From: Clostridiales bacterium
GTDB lineage: Bacteria > Bacillota > Clostridia > Lachnospirales > Lachnospiraceae
Direction of reading: 5' to 3'
Assembly (NCBI GenBank): GCA_029012225.1
Contig: JAQXLR010000084.1
Location: 1 to 46,141 of the forward strand
DNA length: 46,141 bases
Of this stretch, positions 19,163-28,021 are shown one piece after another. The position numbers and the translations under genes were made by a program. The notes under the pieces are model-generated. The model did no database searches. It saw nothing but the letters and a program-made list of their open reading frames with translations, and was not told the DNA's origin. The first letter of the stretch is position 1. Each line of letters opens with the position of its first letter.

Positions 19163-22100
19163 TTAGGCTCTGTCTCTTTTCTTTCTGAAGCCATAGGAAA
19201 GGAGTACACTCAAACATCCCACAGACAAAAGTACGAAGAAAGCCGTCGGTGCCTGCTGCGGCTCCTCTGACGAAGCTTCCACCGTTTTTGTCAACGGAGA
19301 CTTTGCCAGAATCTGCTGCGAGGAGACGCCTGCTGCGATCTGGGTAGAAGGAAAGGCTACAAAGCCCGGCACCTGAAGTGTTGACTGGCTGCTGACATCC
19401 TTCCATCCAATTACAAATGGACTAAAGCTGGTAACGGTAATATGAAGTCCGTCCGCTTGCTTTACGTAATCCACGCCTTCTCTTAACAATTTCGGGGTTA
19501 CCCCGTCTACCAAATGAAGAATCTCAAATTCATTCTCCCGAATGCTTCCCCTCGGATAATCGACAATAAAGGTAACACTTGCCGTTGGTTTTGTTTCCTG
19601 TCCGCCTACAATATCCTTGACATGCAGTTCCAGGAATACTCGATTCTTATCTGCTATGCTCAGGAAAGCTGCCTTCACTGCCGGATCCTCAATCAATACC
19701 TTGTCAACCTTCGCTTTGGTTTCCGTTTGAAGCGTCTGGCTTACCAGCTTATACACCTTCTGATCGGCGGCTTGCACCTCCGCTTCTCCATGATACTCCC
19801 CAAAAGCATTCTGTTCCATCTTGGGTACCTGAATTGTCCCCTGTCCGGATTCCGGCTTTTGATTCTCTCCCGGATTCGTCTCCGGCTTTTGACCCTCTCC
19901 CGGATTCGTCTCCGGCTTTTGATTCTCTCCCGGGTTGGTCTCCGGCTTTTGATTCTCTCCCGGATTCGTCTCCGGCTTTTGATTCTCTCCCGGATCGGTC
20001 TCCGATATTTTTTCTAATTTATTTTTTGCTGTTTTCAGCGCGTCTACCAAGGTCTTCATCGTGGCTTCGTCTATATCTGAATTATCCTTTACGGCTAACT
20101 GCAAATCTTCCTTTGCCTTAGTCAAAGCCGCCACGCTCTCTGTCGTATAAAGAGAGGAATCCAAGCTCTCTACTTCCTTGAGCAGCGTTTCTGCCTCTGT
20201 GATATCTCCCCGCTTCTTAAGCTTTGCAATGGCCTCCTCGACTGTCTTTGCATGATTCTCAAGCGTTATCTTATCATACTCTTCTCCCTTTGCCGCATTC
20301 GCTTTATTTAAAGCATCCTCAAGCGCTGCGTATGTGGAGGTCGTATACTGCTCTGCCGTATGCTGTGCGGCCTTCGTCAAAGATGCATCGAGCAGCTTAT
20401 TGTCGATGGATTTCGCGCTGTTTGCTGCCTTTACGATATCTGCAATTTTAAATGTCCGATAGGCAATGCTAAAATAATAATTGTCCTGGGCATCGCCTGC
20501 ACCCCATCCCTGCTGATTGTCTTCATACAAAAGTGCAATGTTCCCGTCTGCCATCTCCGTAAGGCAGGAATACATATACTGCGCATCGTTTTCATTGACA
20601 TACATATCGCCCAGCCAGGTAATGGCATAATTGGAATCCTCGTGATCTACCAGACCTACAAAAAGACTGCCATTTTTCCGTCCGCCGGTAGACCCTCCAT
20701 TGTTATCGTGAGAACCGTTTCTTCCCGGACCTGTGGGACAGGAGACTAAAATTACCTGTTTTCCGTCAATCGTCTCCGAGTAGGTAATCGCAGACATCTG
20801 ACAATCCACGTTTATTTTATTTTCGGTTACGACCTCCGGTGTCCACGTATAGATACGATTCTCTCCCTCACCGGATGGAATCGCATCCGCATACCGCAGC
20901 GTGATATTTGTCCGTCTGTCTCTATAAAAGAACCTCAAGCGTCCGCCCGGCAGCTCCACTACCGCGCTTTCAGAAGTATAAAACTGACTTCCCGTGCCGG
21001 TCCACATATCCTCCGCCCGCTTCCATGTATTTCCCTGATCTGTGGAATACAAAAAGCAGGTGTATTCCGCTCCACTCGTGGTAAAGCCATAGCAGGGGAA
21101 AATAATCGTTCCGTCTTCCGTATACATTCCGCGTCCCGGCGAAACATAAAGGCCGTTTTCCCTCGTTTGCTTTAAATTAATCAGGGTCGGCTCTGACCAG
21201 TTTTCTCCTCCATCTGTAGATTTCACCAGATAGACATAGGAGGTTCTTTGCACCTTAAAGGGCGAGCTCTGAAAGAACAGATTGCTGTTTGTACTGCCAT
21301 CCGTACTAAAAATATTAAAATGTCCGTCAACTATATAGCCTGTTTCCTCTACCCCTGCTGTGCTGTAGATTTTCCTATCTTGCATGTTAAGATAATAATC
21401 GTAGCTTGTATGATTGTTGTTGCTTAACAGCAGATTTCCCTGTGCATCAAAGCCGGTATATTGCTGCAAAGGTGCAGTGTCCTTATTTCCATTTGTCGCA
21501 ACCCCATAGGGTGTAAGGTCAAGCATCATCCATATGGTCTTGCCGTCCGTAACCAGACTGGGGTCGATAAAGCAGGTAGAGGCAGATCCGTTATAAGTAT
21601 TTCCGTTATCGCCCATGTAATTGGCAAATGTATACTTCCAATTTTGCCCCTTATCATCCGACCAGCTTACCATGGTATCCAAGCCGCCGCCATCATAGGT
21701 GGTATTCCAACGAACATCTGCCGCTGCCACGATTCTTCCGCTATCCAGCGTAACCATCGCCGGAATACGATAGCTTTTACTTCCGGCTGTAAATTTGATA
21801 AAGGGATTGCCCTGTGTCTCTCCGTTTTGCGGCTTTGTTGCCATATGGCTTGGTGTGTAAGCGCCTGCATCTCCCAACATACTTGAGGAGGCATCTACAG
21901 ACCATTCCTCCGGCTCCTTAGCAGCCTCCTCCGGCTGCTCGGCTGCGGGAGCTTCCGGCTGCTCGATTGTAGGCGCTTCCGGCTGCTCCCCAGCAGATTC
22001 TTCTCCCTGTTCTTTTGCGTCCTCTTCTTCCTTGACAATTTCTTCGGCAAGATCTTCCTTCTGTCCGTTTTCAACACCAAAATCCTCTGATACCGACATC

Positions 22101-22228
22101 TCCTCCGGCAGATCCTCACCTGCTTCACTTGCCGCACTGACTGCGATTGGCTCCCCGATTGCCGCACCACACATCAACAAGGCAATCAACAAAGCTACCA
22201 TTCTTTTCCTTTGTTTTATAAACCCCAT
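19163..22228 (-). CDS. Secreted exo-alpha-sialidase (GH33-like) with FIVAR repeats and a C-terminal TM tail
   Basis: 1021 aa; signal peptide, YRIP motif (KSYRIPAMVTLDSGRIVAAADVRW), Asp boxes SDDKGQNW, STDGGENW and STDQGNTW, FIVAR-like helical repeats, PGENQKPETN repeats, hydrophobic tail with RKKR. Confidence 0.9.
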   Translation of the reverse strand: MGFIKQRKRMVALLIALLMCGAAIGEPIAVSAASEAGEDLPEEMSVSEDFGVENGQKEDLAEEIVKEEEDAKEQGEESAGEQPEAPTIEQPEAPAAEQPEEAAKEPEEWSVDASSSMLGDAGAYTPSHMATKPQNGETQGNPFIKFTAGSKSYRIPAMVTLDSGRIVAAADVRWNTTYDGGGLDTMVSWSDDKGQNWKYTFANYMGDNGNTYNGSASTCFIDPSLVTDGKTIWMMLDLTPYGVATNGNKDTAPLQQYTGFDAQGNLLLSNNNHTSYDYYLNMQDRKIYSTAGVEETGYIVDGHFNIFSTDGSTNSNLFFQSSPFKVQRTSYVYLVKSTDGGENWSEPTLINLKQTRENGLYVSPGRGMYTEDGTIIFPCYGFTTSGAEYTCFLYSTDQGNTWKRAEDMWTGTGSQFYTSESAVVELPGGRLRFFYRDRRTNITLRYADAIPSGEGENRIYTWTPEVVTENKINVDCQMSAITYSETIDGKQVILVSCPTGPGRNGSHDNNGGSTGGRKNGSLFVGLVDHEDSNYAITWLGDMYVNENDAQYMYSCLTEMADGNIALLYEDNQQGWGAGDAQDNYYFSIAYRTFKIADIVKAANSAKSIDNKLLDASLTKAAQHTAEQYTTSTYAALEDALNKANAAKGEEYDKITLENHAKTVEEAIAKLKKRGDITEAETLLKEVESLDSSLYTTESVAALTKAKEDLQLAVKDNSDIDEATMKTLVDALKTAKNKLEKISETDPGENQKPETNPGENQKPETNPGENQKPETNPGEGQKPETNPGENQKPESGQGTIQVPKMEQNAFGEYHGEAEVQAADQKVYKLVSQTLQTETKAKVDKVLIEDPAVKAAFLSIADKNRVFLELHVKDIVGGQETKPTASVTFIVDYPRGSIRENEFEILHLVDGVTPKLLREGVDYVKQADGLHITVTSFSPFVIGWKDVSSQSTLQVPGFVAFPSTQIAAGVSSQQILAKSPLTKTVEASSEEPQQAPTAFFVLLSVGCLSVLLSYGFRKKRDRA
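19861..20010. repeat. 30-bp tandem repeat (5 units) in the sialidase gene
   Basis: gattctctcccggattcgtctccggctttt repeated with exact 30-bp period; encodes (NPGENQKPET)n. Confidence 0.92.
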
Positions 22229-22534
22229 TTTCTTTCTGTTCCTTTCTCTCTTAAAACATAAAGCCCCAAAAAATCAGCATTCTAAGCTTTCTAAGCTTTC
22301 TATCCTCTCCACCTTAAGATGCCACTCCATTCTCCAATATAAAAATTGCAAATCCCTCCTTACTTTATAAATTTGGCAGTATCATCTCAGAGAAGCGAGA
22401 AAAACTTTTTACGAATCAGCAGCGTCTCTCTTGTATCGCAGACGCAAATATCAATTCTATGTTAATTATACAAGCCAATCCGAACATGGTCAATCAAACG
22501 ACTTCACAAATATCTCCTACATCTTTTGGTTACC

Positions 22535-22864
22535 ATGCATAAAACAAATAGAAAAACAGCGAAAAACGTGCTATCATTAGACAAAAGAGACAGCCTAAAA
22601 CGTTCCCATAAGCCCATGCAACGCAAGTTTTCTCAATCGCAACGGAAAGTTGACATCAATAAAATAGTTGTTGGTGGTGTGCAACCAGCAGATTATATTC
22701 TGCTAGGAACGGAAAAAGAAGTAACTGTTTTCGTTCCAGAAAAGAAAGAATTGAGCCACGAATACAAAAAAGCACTCGGTATAATTGCCATAATCGCGGC
22801 AACTGCAATCATTACAGTACTGTTTATTACTGCTTTAGGGCTGCTTTCTCGATGGGGTATTTAA
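22535..22864 (+). CDS. Small membrane protein of unknown function
   Basis: Basic N-terminus and one hydrophobic helix (ALGIIAIIAATAIITVLFITALGLL); in the same frame as the lipoprotein-like ORF downstream. Confidence 0.5.
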   Translation: MHKTNRKTAKNVLSLDKRDSLKRSHKPMQRKFSQSQRKVDINKIVVGGVQPADYILLGTEKEVTVFVPEKKELSHEYKKALGIIAIIAATAIITVLFITALGLLSRWGI

Positions 22865-22891
22865 AGGAGGAAACTATTTCTTGTTGCTCTT

Positions 22892-23107
22892 TTGTTTGGC
22901 ATGCTTGCAATGCCATTGAGTGGTTGTGGTTATTATAACAACAAGAGTTGGGACGACATGACGCCCGAAGAACAGGAGGAAGTACGACAGCATTTTAAGG
23001 AAGAACGGAAATATTTAGAAGATCGTTTTTCTAATGATAGCGTCGATGACAGATTTGTACAGTATATCCTTGATAAAGTTGAACAGGCAATTGAAAATGA
23101 GGGCTGA
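22892..23107 (+). CDS. Small lipoprotein-like protein; start codon uncertain
   Basis: ...KLFLVALLFGMLAMPLSGCGYYNNKSWDDMTPEEQEEVRQHF...; lipobox LSGC. The annotated TTG start is inside the signal peptide. Confidence 0.5.
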   Translation: MFGMLAMPLSGCGYYNNKSWDDMTPEEQEEVRQHFKEERKYLEDRFSNDSVDDRFVQYILDKVEQAIENEG

Positions 23108-23138
23108 CAAAAATTTGTCAGCCCTTTCGGTTCTATTT

Positions 23139-23531
23139 TTATTCTGCCGCTCCTTTTACCTTCATGGTCTTAATCCCGAACGTAAAATAGCATACCAATG
23201 CTACCCAGATGAACGCCACAATTCCCTGTCCCACAGGCACCTTGTACAAGGCAAAAAAGCTGATGGCCATAAAAAAGGTACTCATTCCCAAAATCCGAAG
23301 CTTCGTTTTTAACGTCATTCCCTCGCCCTTTACATAGCTCTCCAAATTATTCTTGTACAGCTTTGTGCCCATGAACCACGTGTGAAGTCTCTCGGAGCTT
23401 TTTGTAAAGCATATCGTAGCCAACAGCAAAAAAGGAAAGGTTGGCAATAAAGGAAGCACGCTTCCCAATGCACCCAAGCCTACCGCCAGACACCCCACTA
23501 CAATTAAAATTACTTTTTTCAGCCTCATACT
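23139..23531 (-). CDS. YbaN/DUF454-family membrane protein
   Basis: MRLKKVILIVVGCLAVGLGALGSVLPLLPTFPFLLLATICFTKSSERLHTWF: typical DUF454 signature. Confidence 0.88.
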   Translation of the reverse strand, partial: SMRLKKVILIVVGCLAVGLGALGSVLPLLPTFPFLLLATICFTKSSERLHTWFMGTKLYKNNLESYVKGEGMTLKTKLRILGMSTFFMAISFFALYKVPVGQGIVAFIWVALVCYFTFGIKTMKVKGAAE

Positions 23532-23627
23532 CTTCCCCCATTTTCCTTCCCCAAACATTTGACTCCAAAAAGCAAATAGTAATTGTTATTAGTATAACAT
23601 GCCGCTTTCCATACTGTCAACAAATGC

Positions 23628-24203
23628 TCATGCAAGCAAGATCTCAAGTCCTATCACAATGAGTATGACACCGCCAAGAATGGTTGCTTTATTTGCAAGC
23701 CTGGTTCCCAGCTTCTTGCCGATTTTTACCCCTGATACACAAATCACAAAGGTTGTAGTCGCAATCATCAACGCACATACAACTGCCGGAAGCAAATCAT
23801 ATTCTGCAATGGTAAAGCCAACCGACAATGCGTCGATCGAGGTTGCCACCCCCTGTACCAACAGAGCCGCCCGACCTACCTTCGGCCTTTCCATTTCATC
23901 ACTTTTTTGTCGGATTCCTTCTATCAGCATTTTCCCTCCAATGAAAAGGAGCAGACCAAACGCAATCCAAGGAATCCATTTCTCAAACGCCTGAAAATAC
24001 TGAAGCACGGTGTGTACACATATCCACCCAATCATCGGCATCATTGCCTGAAAAAAAGCAAACACTCCGGCAATTTTACACATTTTTCCCGCTTTCATAG
24101 TCGGTTCACTCAAACCGTTCGAAAGCGATACACAAAACGTATCCATTGCAAGTCCTACCCCAAGCAGCACACTGTTAAAGAAAAACACTACATTCCATTC
24201 CAT
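23628..24203 (-). CDS. mntP: Manganese efflux pump MntP
   Basis: 191 aa; GVGLAMDTFCVSLSNGL and QGVATSIDALSVGFTIAEY motifs. Confidence 0.95.
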   Translation of the reverse strand: MEWNVVFFFNSVLLGVGLAMDTFCVSLSNGLSEPTMKAGKMCKIAGVFAFFQAMMPMIGWICVHTVLQYFQAFEKWIPWIAFGLLLFIGGKMLIEGIRQKSDEMERPKVGRAALLVQGVATSIDALSVGFTIAEYDLLPAVVCALMIATTTFVICVSGVKIGKKLGTRLANKATILGGVILIVIGLEILLA

Positions 24204-24234
24204 CTTTTCATCCTACTTTCTCAAAATAGAAAAA

Positions 24235-24263
24235 CCCAAGTACAGCATAAAACTATACTTGGG
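24235..24263 (-). terminator. Intrinsic terminator in the mntP leader (riboswitch expression platform)
   Basis: Minus strand CCCAAGTATAGTTTTATGCTGTACTTGGGTTTTT between the aptamer and mntP. Confidence 0.75.
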
Positions 24264-24307
24264 CAGTATTTGAAAATAGGTAGACTTCATGCATAGTTTC
24301 TGCTATA

Positions 24308-24390
24308 CATGAGTCTCGCAATTTAAAACAAGCCAGACCAAAAGGCCAGTATGTTGACTTGCTACGATATACGCTTGCTACTCCCTCATG
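24308..24390 (-). ncRNA. yybP-ykoY (Mn2+) riboswitch aptamer
   Basis: Minus strand CATGAGGGAGTAGC...GCAAGTCAACATACTGGCC...GGTCTGGC...GCGAGACTCATG: conserved GGGAGTAGC and GCGAGAC core with closing P1 stem CATGAG/CTCATG, upstream of mntP. Confidence 0.82.
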
Positions 24391-24436
24391 GGTATTTTAT
24401 TTTGTAATAACTGGTTATATTTTATCATAATTTGTT

Positions 24437-25042
24437 TCATTTTTCAAATGCTATCAATCTTACGTTTCTGTACCACTTGTATCCAATATAATAAAATGTC
24501 TCTCGTGCCAGAAATGGCAGCTTCGTCTTTAAACTGCGGTACATCGTGGTGGAGGTAGGAGAGCTGTAAGCCTGCATGCCAAGCTCTTTTGCCAGTCGCA
24601 TTGCCCGTTTCATATGCAGCGGGTCACTGACAATGATTGCTGTATGATACCCTGCTTCCTCCATCAGCATCTTAGAATTTTGCAAGTTTTCTTGCGTAAT
24701 CGTAGATTTTTCTTCTGTAAAGACATCTTCCTTCGGTATTCCTCGGTTTATCAGATACTGCCTTGCAAGAGATGCATCGGTTTGCTTATGTCCCTCTCCC
24801 AGTCCGCCGGTCACAATTATTTTTTTTACATACCCTTGTTGGTATAAAAAAATGCTATGATTTAATCGTTCCCGGTACACAGGTAACACCGCATCTTCAT
24901 CGGTTGCAGCGCCAAGAACGATGGCGACATCTGCTGCCCTTTTTTCATCTTTGGTGCTATAGATCAGAATACTTGCGATATTCCCCATGATATAAAGAAA
25001 ACATATAAGACCGGCTCCTACGAGCATATTTTTCTTGTTCAT
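24437..25042 (-). CDS. YdcF/SanA-like family protein
   Basis: 201 aa; VAIVLGAATDEDAVLPVYRERL, IIVTGGLGEGHKQTDASLARQYLINRGIPKEDV. Confidence 0.9.
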   Translation of the reverse strand: MNKKNMLVGAGLICFLYIMGNIASILIYSTKDEKRAADVAIVLGAATDEDAVLPVYRERLNHSIFLYQQGYVKKIIVTGGLGEGHKQTDASLARQYLINRGIPKEDVFTEEKSTITQENLQNSKMLMEEAGYHTAIIVSDPLHMKRAMRLAKELGMQAYSSPTSTTMYRSLKTKLPFLARETFYYIGYKWYRNVRLIAFEK

Positions 25043-25212
25043 ACATCACTCCATTTGCTTAAAAAACCCCATTTCATCAAACTTCGATTTGCTGGATTCA
25101 TTATACAACCTACGCGGCGGGATTTCCACTCCCGGAACACAGCTTGATACCATTTTGATATTATCCGGCTGAATACATCCCACAAAAAGGTTTTTCATAT
25201 ATTTTTAAAATA

Positions 25213-25270
25213 CTTGTTGAAGTTTCAACAAGCTTGTGCTATACTCCATACTTGTTGAAGTTTCAACAAG
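25213..25270. promoter_or_regulatory. Two identical 20-bp palindromic operators around a promoter of the MarR operon
   Basis: CTTGTTGAA-GT-TTCAACAAG at 25213-25232 and 25251-25270; TTGAAG (25218-25223) N16 TATACT (25240-25245) as -35/-10. Confidence 0.85.
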
Positions 25271-25288
25271 CATGATGGGAGGTGAAAC

Positions 25289-25738
25289 ATGAAAGAAAGA
25301 TTTGAAACTTTTACCGTGCTTATCAACAGAATCAGTCGGAATATCCGCAAAATTAAGAATCAGGAAATGGCAGAATATCATTTGAGAAGCTCCCATATTT
25401 CCTGTCTCTACTATTTATACAAATCCGAGCGTTTGACTGCTACCGAGCTTTGCGAAAAATGTGAGGAGGATAAGGCCACCATTTCCCGTGTTCTTGACTA
25501 TCTTGAAACAAATGGATATCTGATCTGCGAATCCAAAAGTGCAAAACGATACAAAAGTCCGCTTGTTCTGACCGAGAAGGGTACTCAAGTTGGTAAAAAG
25601 ATTGCCGATAAGATTGATCGTGTACTCGAGGAAGTCAGCTTCGCTCTTACAGAGGATGAAAGGGTGGCTTTTTACCGCAGTCTTTCTATGATCAGCGAGA
25701 GTCTTGATACGATTGCGAAAGCCTATGATAAATTGTGA
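25289..25738 (+). CDS. MarR family transcriptional regulator
   Basis: 149 aa; winged-helix pattern LTATELCEKCEEDKATISRVLDYLETNGYLICE. Confidence 0.92.
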   Translation: MKERFETFTVLINRISRNIRKIKNQEMAEYHLRSSHISCLYYLYKSERLTATELCEKCEEDKATISRVLDYLETNGYLICESKSAKRYKSPLVLTEKGTQVGKKIADKIDRVLEEVSFALTEDERVAFYRSLSMISESLDTIAKAYDKL

Positions 25739-25750
25739 AAGGAAATAAAA

Positions 25751-26980
25751 ATGGAACAAAAAAAGAACAAAAGACAGCTTTGGAAACGAATCGGCATCGG
25801 CATCGCGGTAGGATGCTTGTCTGTCATCCTGCTTCTTGGGATTGTCGTCTATGCAGTATGGCACAATGAAATTTTTACGATTGCAAGCATGGAGCTTGTG
25901 CGCGAAAGAAATGATGCACACTTTGACGGCGCCGTTTATACCATGCATGTAAAAGGCGGCTTCTACCTTGAAGATTTTATCGCGCAGGGAGGCGTAAAAA
26001 GTGATGCAGAGCTGATTGAATTTGTTACCGCCAAAATTACAAAAGGATTGCTTGATATGGGAATCAGCGAGTCTGAAATTGCCTGCTCCTCCTTTACTGC
26101 CAAAAGCGAAAGCGGCGATGTGCTGTTCGCACGCAATTACGACTTTGCAAAAACGAATACCTGCATCGTTTTCACAGAGGCAAATGAAGGTCGACACGCA
26201 ACCATTTCTACTGTTGACCTTCAATTCCTCGGCATTGATGTTGACAAAAACCTGGATGGCTTGATGAATAAAATCACCTGTCTTGCTTCAACCTACACCC
26301 CACTTGACGGCATCAATGATGCCGGTGTAAGCTGCGGAATCTATATGACCTATCAGGGCGGGGAAACAACCATTCCTACCAATCAGGACACAGGGCGACC
26401 CGATTTTACATCTACCACACTCCTAAGACTGATTCTTGACTATGCAGATAACGTGGAGGAGGCCATAGAAATTGCATCTTCTTACGATTTGCACGATTCG
26501 GCAAAAACGTCTTATCACTATATGGTCGCAGATGCAAGTGGGAAAAGTGCCATTCTTGAGTGGGTTGCAGGAACTGATGCAACTGACAACGACGGCGCCA
26601 AAAGAGAGCTAAAGGTCATTTACAATGACACGGACTCTTATGTTGACACCATGCAGTTGTCCCCTAATTATCAGATTATTACGAACTTCATCGTTTATCC
26701 CGGCTATTACGACAATTCTCCGGAGGATGAGAAAAAGGGCTATGACCGCTATGAAAAAATTTACGAGGAGCTAAGCGGGACAAACGGAATCGTGAAGGAT
26801 GAGTGGGCCGCTATGGACATTCTTCGCATTGTCGGCAGACGAAACTGGGACAATGACGATGACAACGGGTGTACCGTTCACAGTGTCGTTTATAACCTCG
26901 CCAAAAAAACAATGACGTGGGTTTCAAACGAAAACTTCGATGATCCGAGTGCTGTTTTTACATTTGGTTTTGAAGACTAA
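25751..26980 (+). CDS. Membrane-tethered linear amide C-N hydrolase (choloylglycine hydrolase/Ntn-like)
   Basis: 409 aa; N-terminal TM helix, then ACSSFTAKSESGDVLFARNYDFAKTN and NDAGVSCGIY motifs. Confidence 0.8.
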   Translation: MEQKKNKRQLWKRIGIGIAVGCLSVILLLGIVVYAVWHNEIFTIASMELVRERNDAHFDGAVYTMHVKGGFYLEDFIAQGGVKSDAELIEFVTAKITKGLLDMGISESEIACSSFTAKSESGDVLFARNYDFAKTNTCIVFTEANEGRHATISTVDLQFLGIDVDKNLDGLMNKITCLASTYTPLDGINDAGVSCGIYMTYQGGETTIPTNQDTGRPDFTSTTLLRLILDYADNVEEAIEIASSYDLHDSAKTSYHYMVADASGKSAILEWVAGTDATDNDGAKRELKVIYNDTDSYVDTMQLSPNYQIITNFIVYPGYYDNSPEDEKKGYDRYEKIYEELSGTNGIVKDEWAAMDILRIVGRRNWDNDDDNGCTVHSVVYNLAKKTMTWVSNENFDDPSAVFTFGFED

Positions 26981-27020
26981 AGAATTGAGATTCGGATAAA
27001 GGAAATTTAAGAAAAGAGGT

Positions 27021-27869
27021 TTGATGATTATGAAAACAAAAATTATTGTAGATTCCACTGCAGATTTGCTGCCCGAATACAAAGATCGGGTAAGCATTGT
27101 ACCACTTACCGTTCTCTTTGGTGACGAAGAATATATTGACGGTGTTACGATTGACCATAAAACCTTTTATGAAAAGCTCGTGGAAAGTGACGTACTGCCG
27201 ACCACAAGCCAGGCTACTCCCGATGCATTTCTGAAAGAATTTGATAAAGTGAAAGAAGCGAACGAAAGCGCTGTGGTCATCACAATTTCCTCAAAGCTCT
27301 CCGGCACATACCAAAGCGCTGCCATTGCTGCTGCCGAATATGATAACATCTATCTTGTTGACAGCGGCAGTGCGGCAATGGGCACCAGCATATTAATCGA
27401 ATTGGCATTGAGGTTTGTGGAGGAAGGCTTGGATGCCAAAGCAATCGCCGAAAAATTAGAGGAAGAAAAGAAAAAGATTATCCTCGTTGCACTGCTCGAT
27501 ACACTTGAATATCTCAAAAAAGGAGGACGTATCTCTAAGACGACCGCATTTGCCGGTTCCCTGCTAAACATCAAGCCCGTCCTTTCCGTCATTGACGGCG
27601 AAATCAATATGCTCGGTAAGGCACGTGGCTCAAAAATGGGCAATAATTTGTTGGTGCAAGAAATTGAAAAAGCCGGCGGTGCGGATTTTTCCAAGCCTGT
27701 TCTTCTCGGCTACTCAGGACTGTCCGATGCATTGCTATTAAAGTACATTGAAGACAGTAAGCACCTTTGGACGAAAGAGCTTGAAACCGTCCGCTACACC
27801 AGCCTCGGCAGTGTAATCGGCACACACGCAGGACCGGGCGCGATTGCAGTGGCTTTTTTCAAAAATTAA
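27021..27869 (+). CDS. DegV family protein (putative fatty-acid-binding)
   Basis: 282 aa; KIIVDSTADLLPEY, TSQATPDAFLKEF, TISSKLSGTYQSA, GTHAGPGAIAV. Confidence 0.95.
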   Translation: MMIMKTKIIVDSTADLLPEYKDRVSIVPLTVLFGDEEYIDGVTIDHKTFYEKLVESDVLPTTSQATPDAFLKEFDKVKEANESAVVITISSKLSGTYQSAAIAAAEYDNIYLVDSGSAAMGTSILIELALRFVEEGLDAKAIAEKLEEEKKKIILVALLDTLEYLKKGGRISKTTAFAGSLLNIKPVLSVIDGEINMLGKARGSKMGNNLLVQEIEKAGGADFSKPVLLGYSGLSDALLLKYIEDSKHLWTKELETVRYTSLGSVIGTHAGPGAIAVAFFKN

Positions 27870-28021
27870 AGGGAGCTGAAGCGGAAATGCCGCTTCCAAG
27901 CTTTTTGAATCGTTACGAAGGGGCAGAGCCAATTTGGGGATTTCTGCCCCTCCTTCTCCATTTCTTCTACTGTTTCATGACATAGGCAATCGCATAAATG
28001 TGCCGGCTCATCTGTTCCGTC

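Noticed and set aside
19861-20010. Possible CRISPR-like array (30-bp periodicity)
   Set aside because: Contiguous in-frame repeats with no spacers, inside the sialidase CDS.
25415-26224. 269-aa minus-strand ORF
   Set aside because: Antisense to MarR and the Ntn hydrolase, both of which have clear family motifs.
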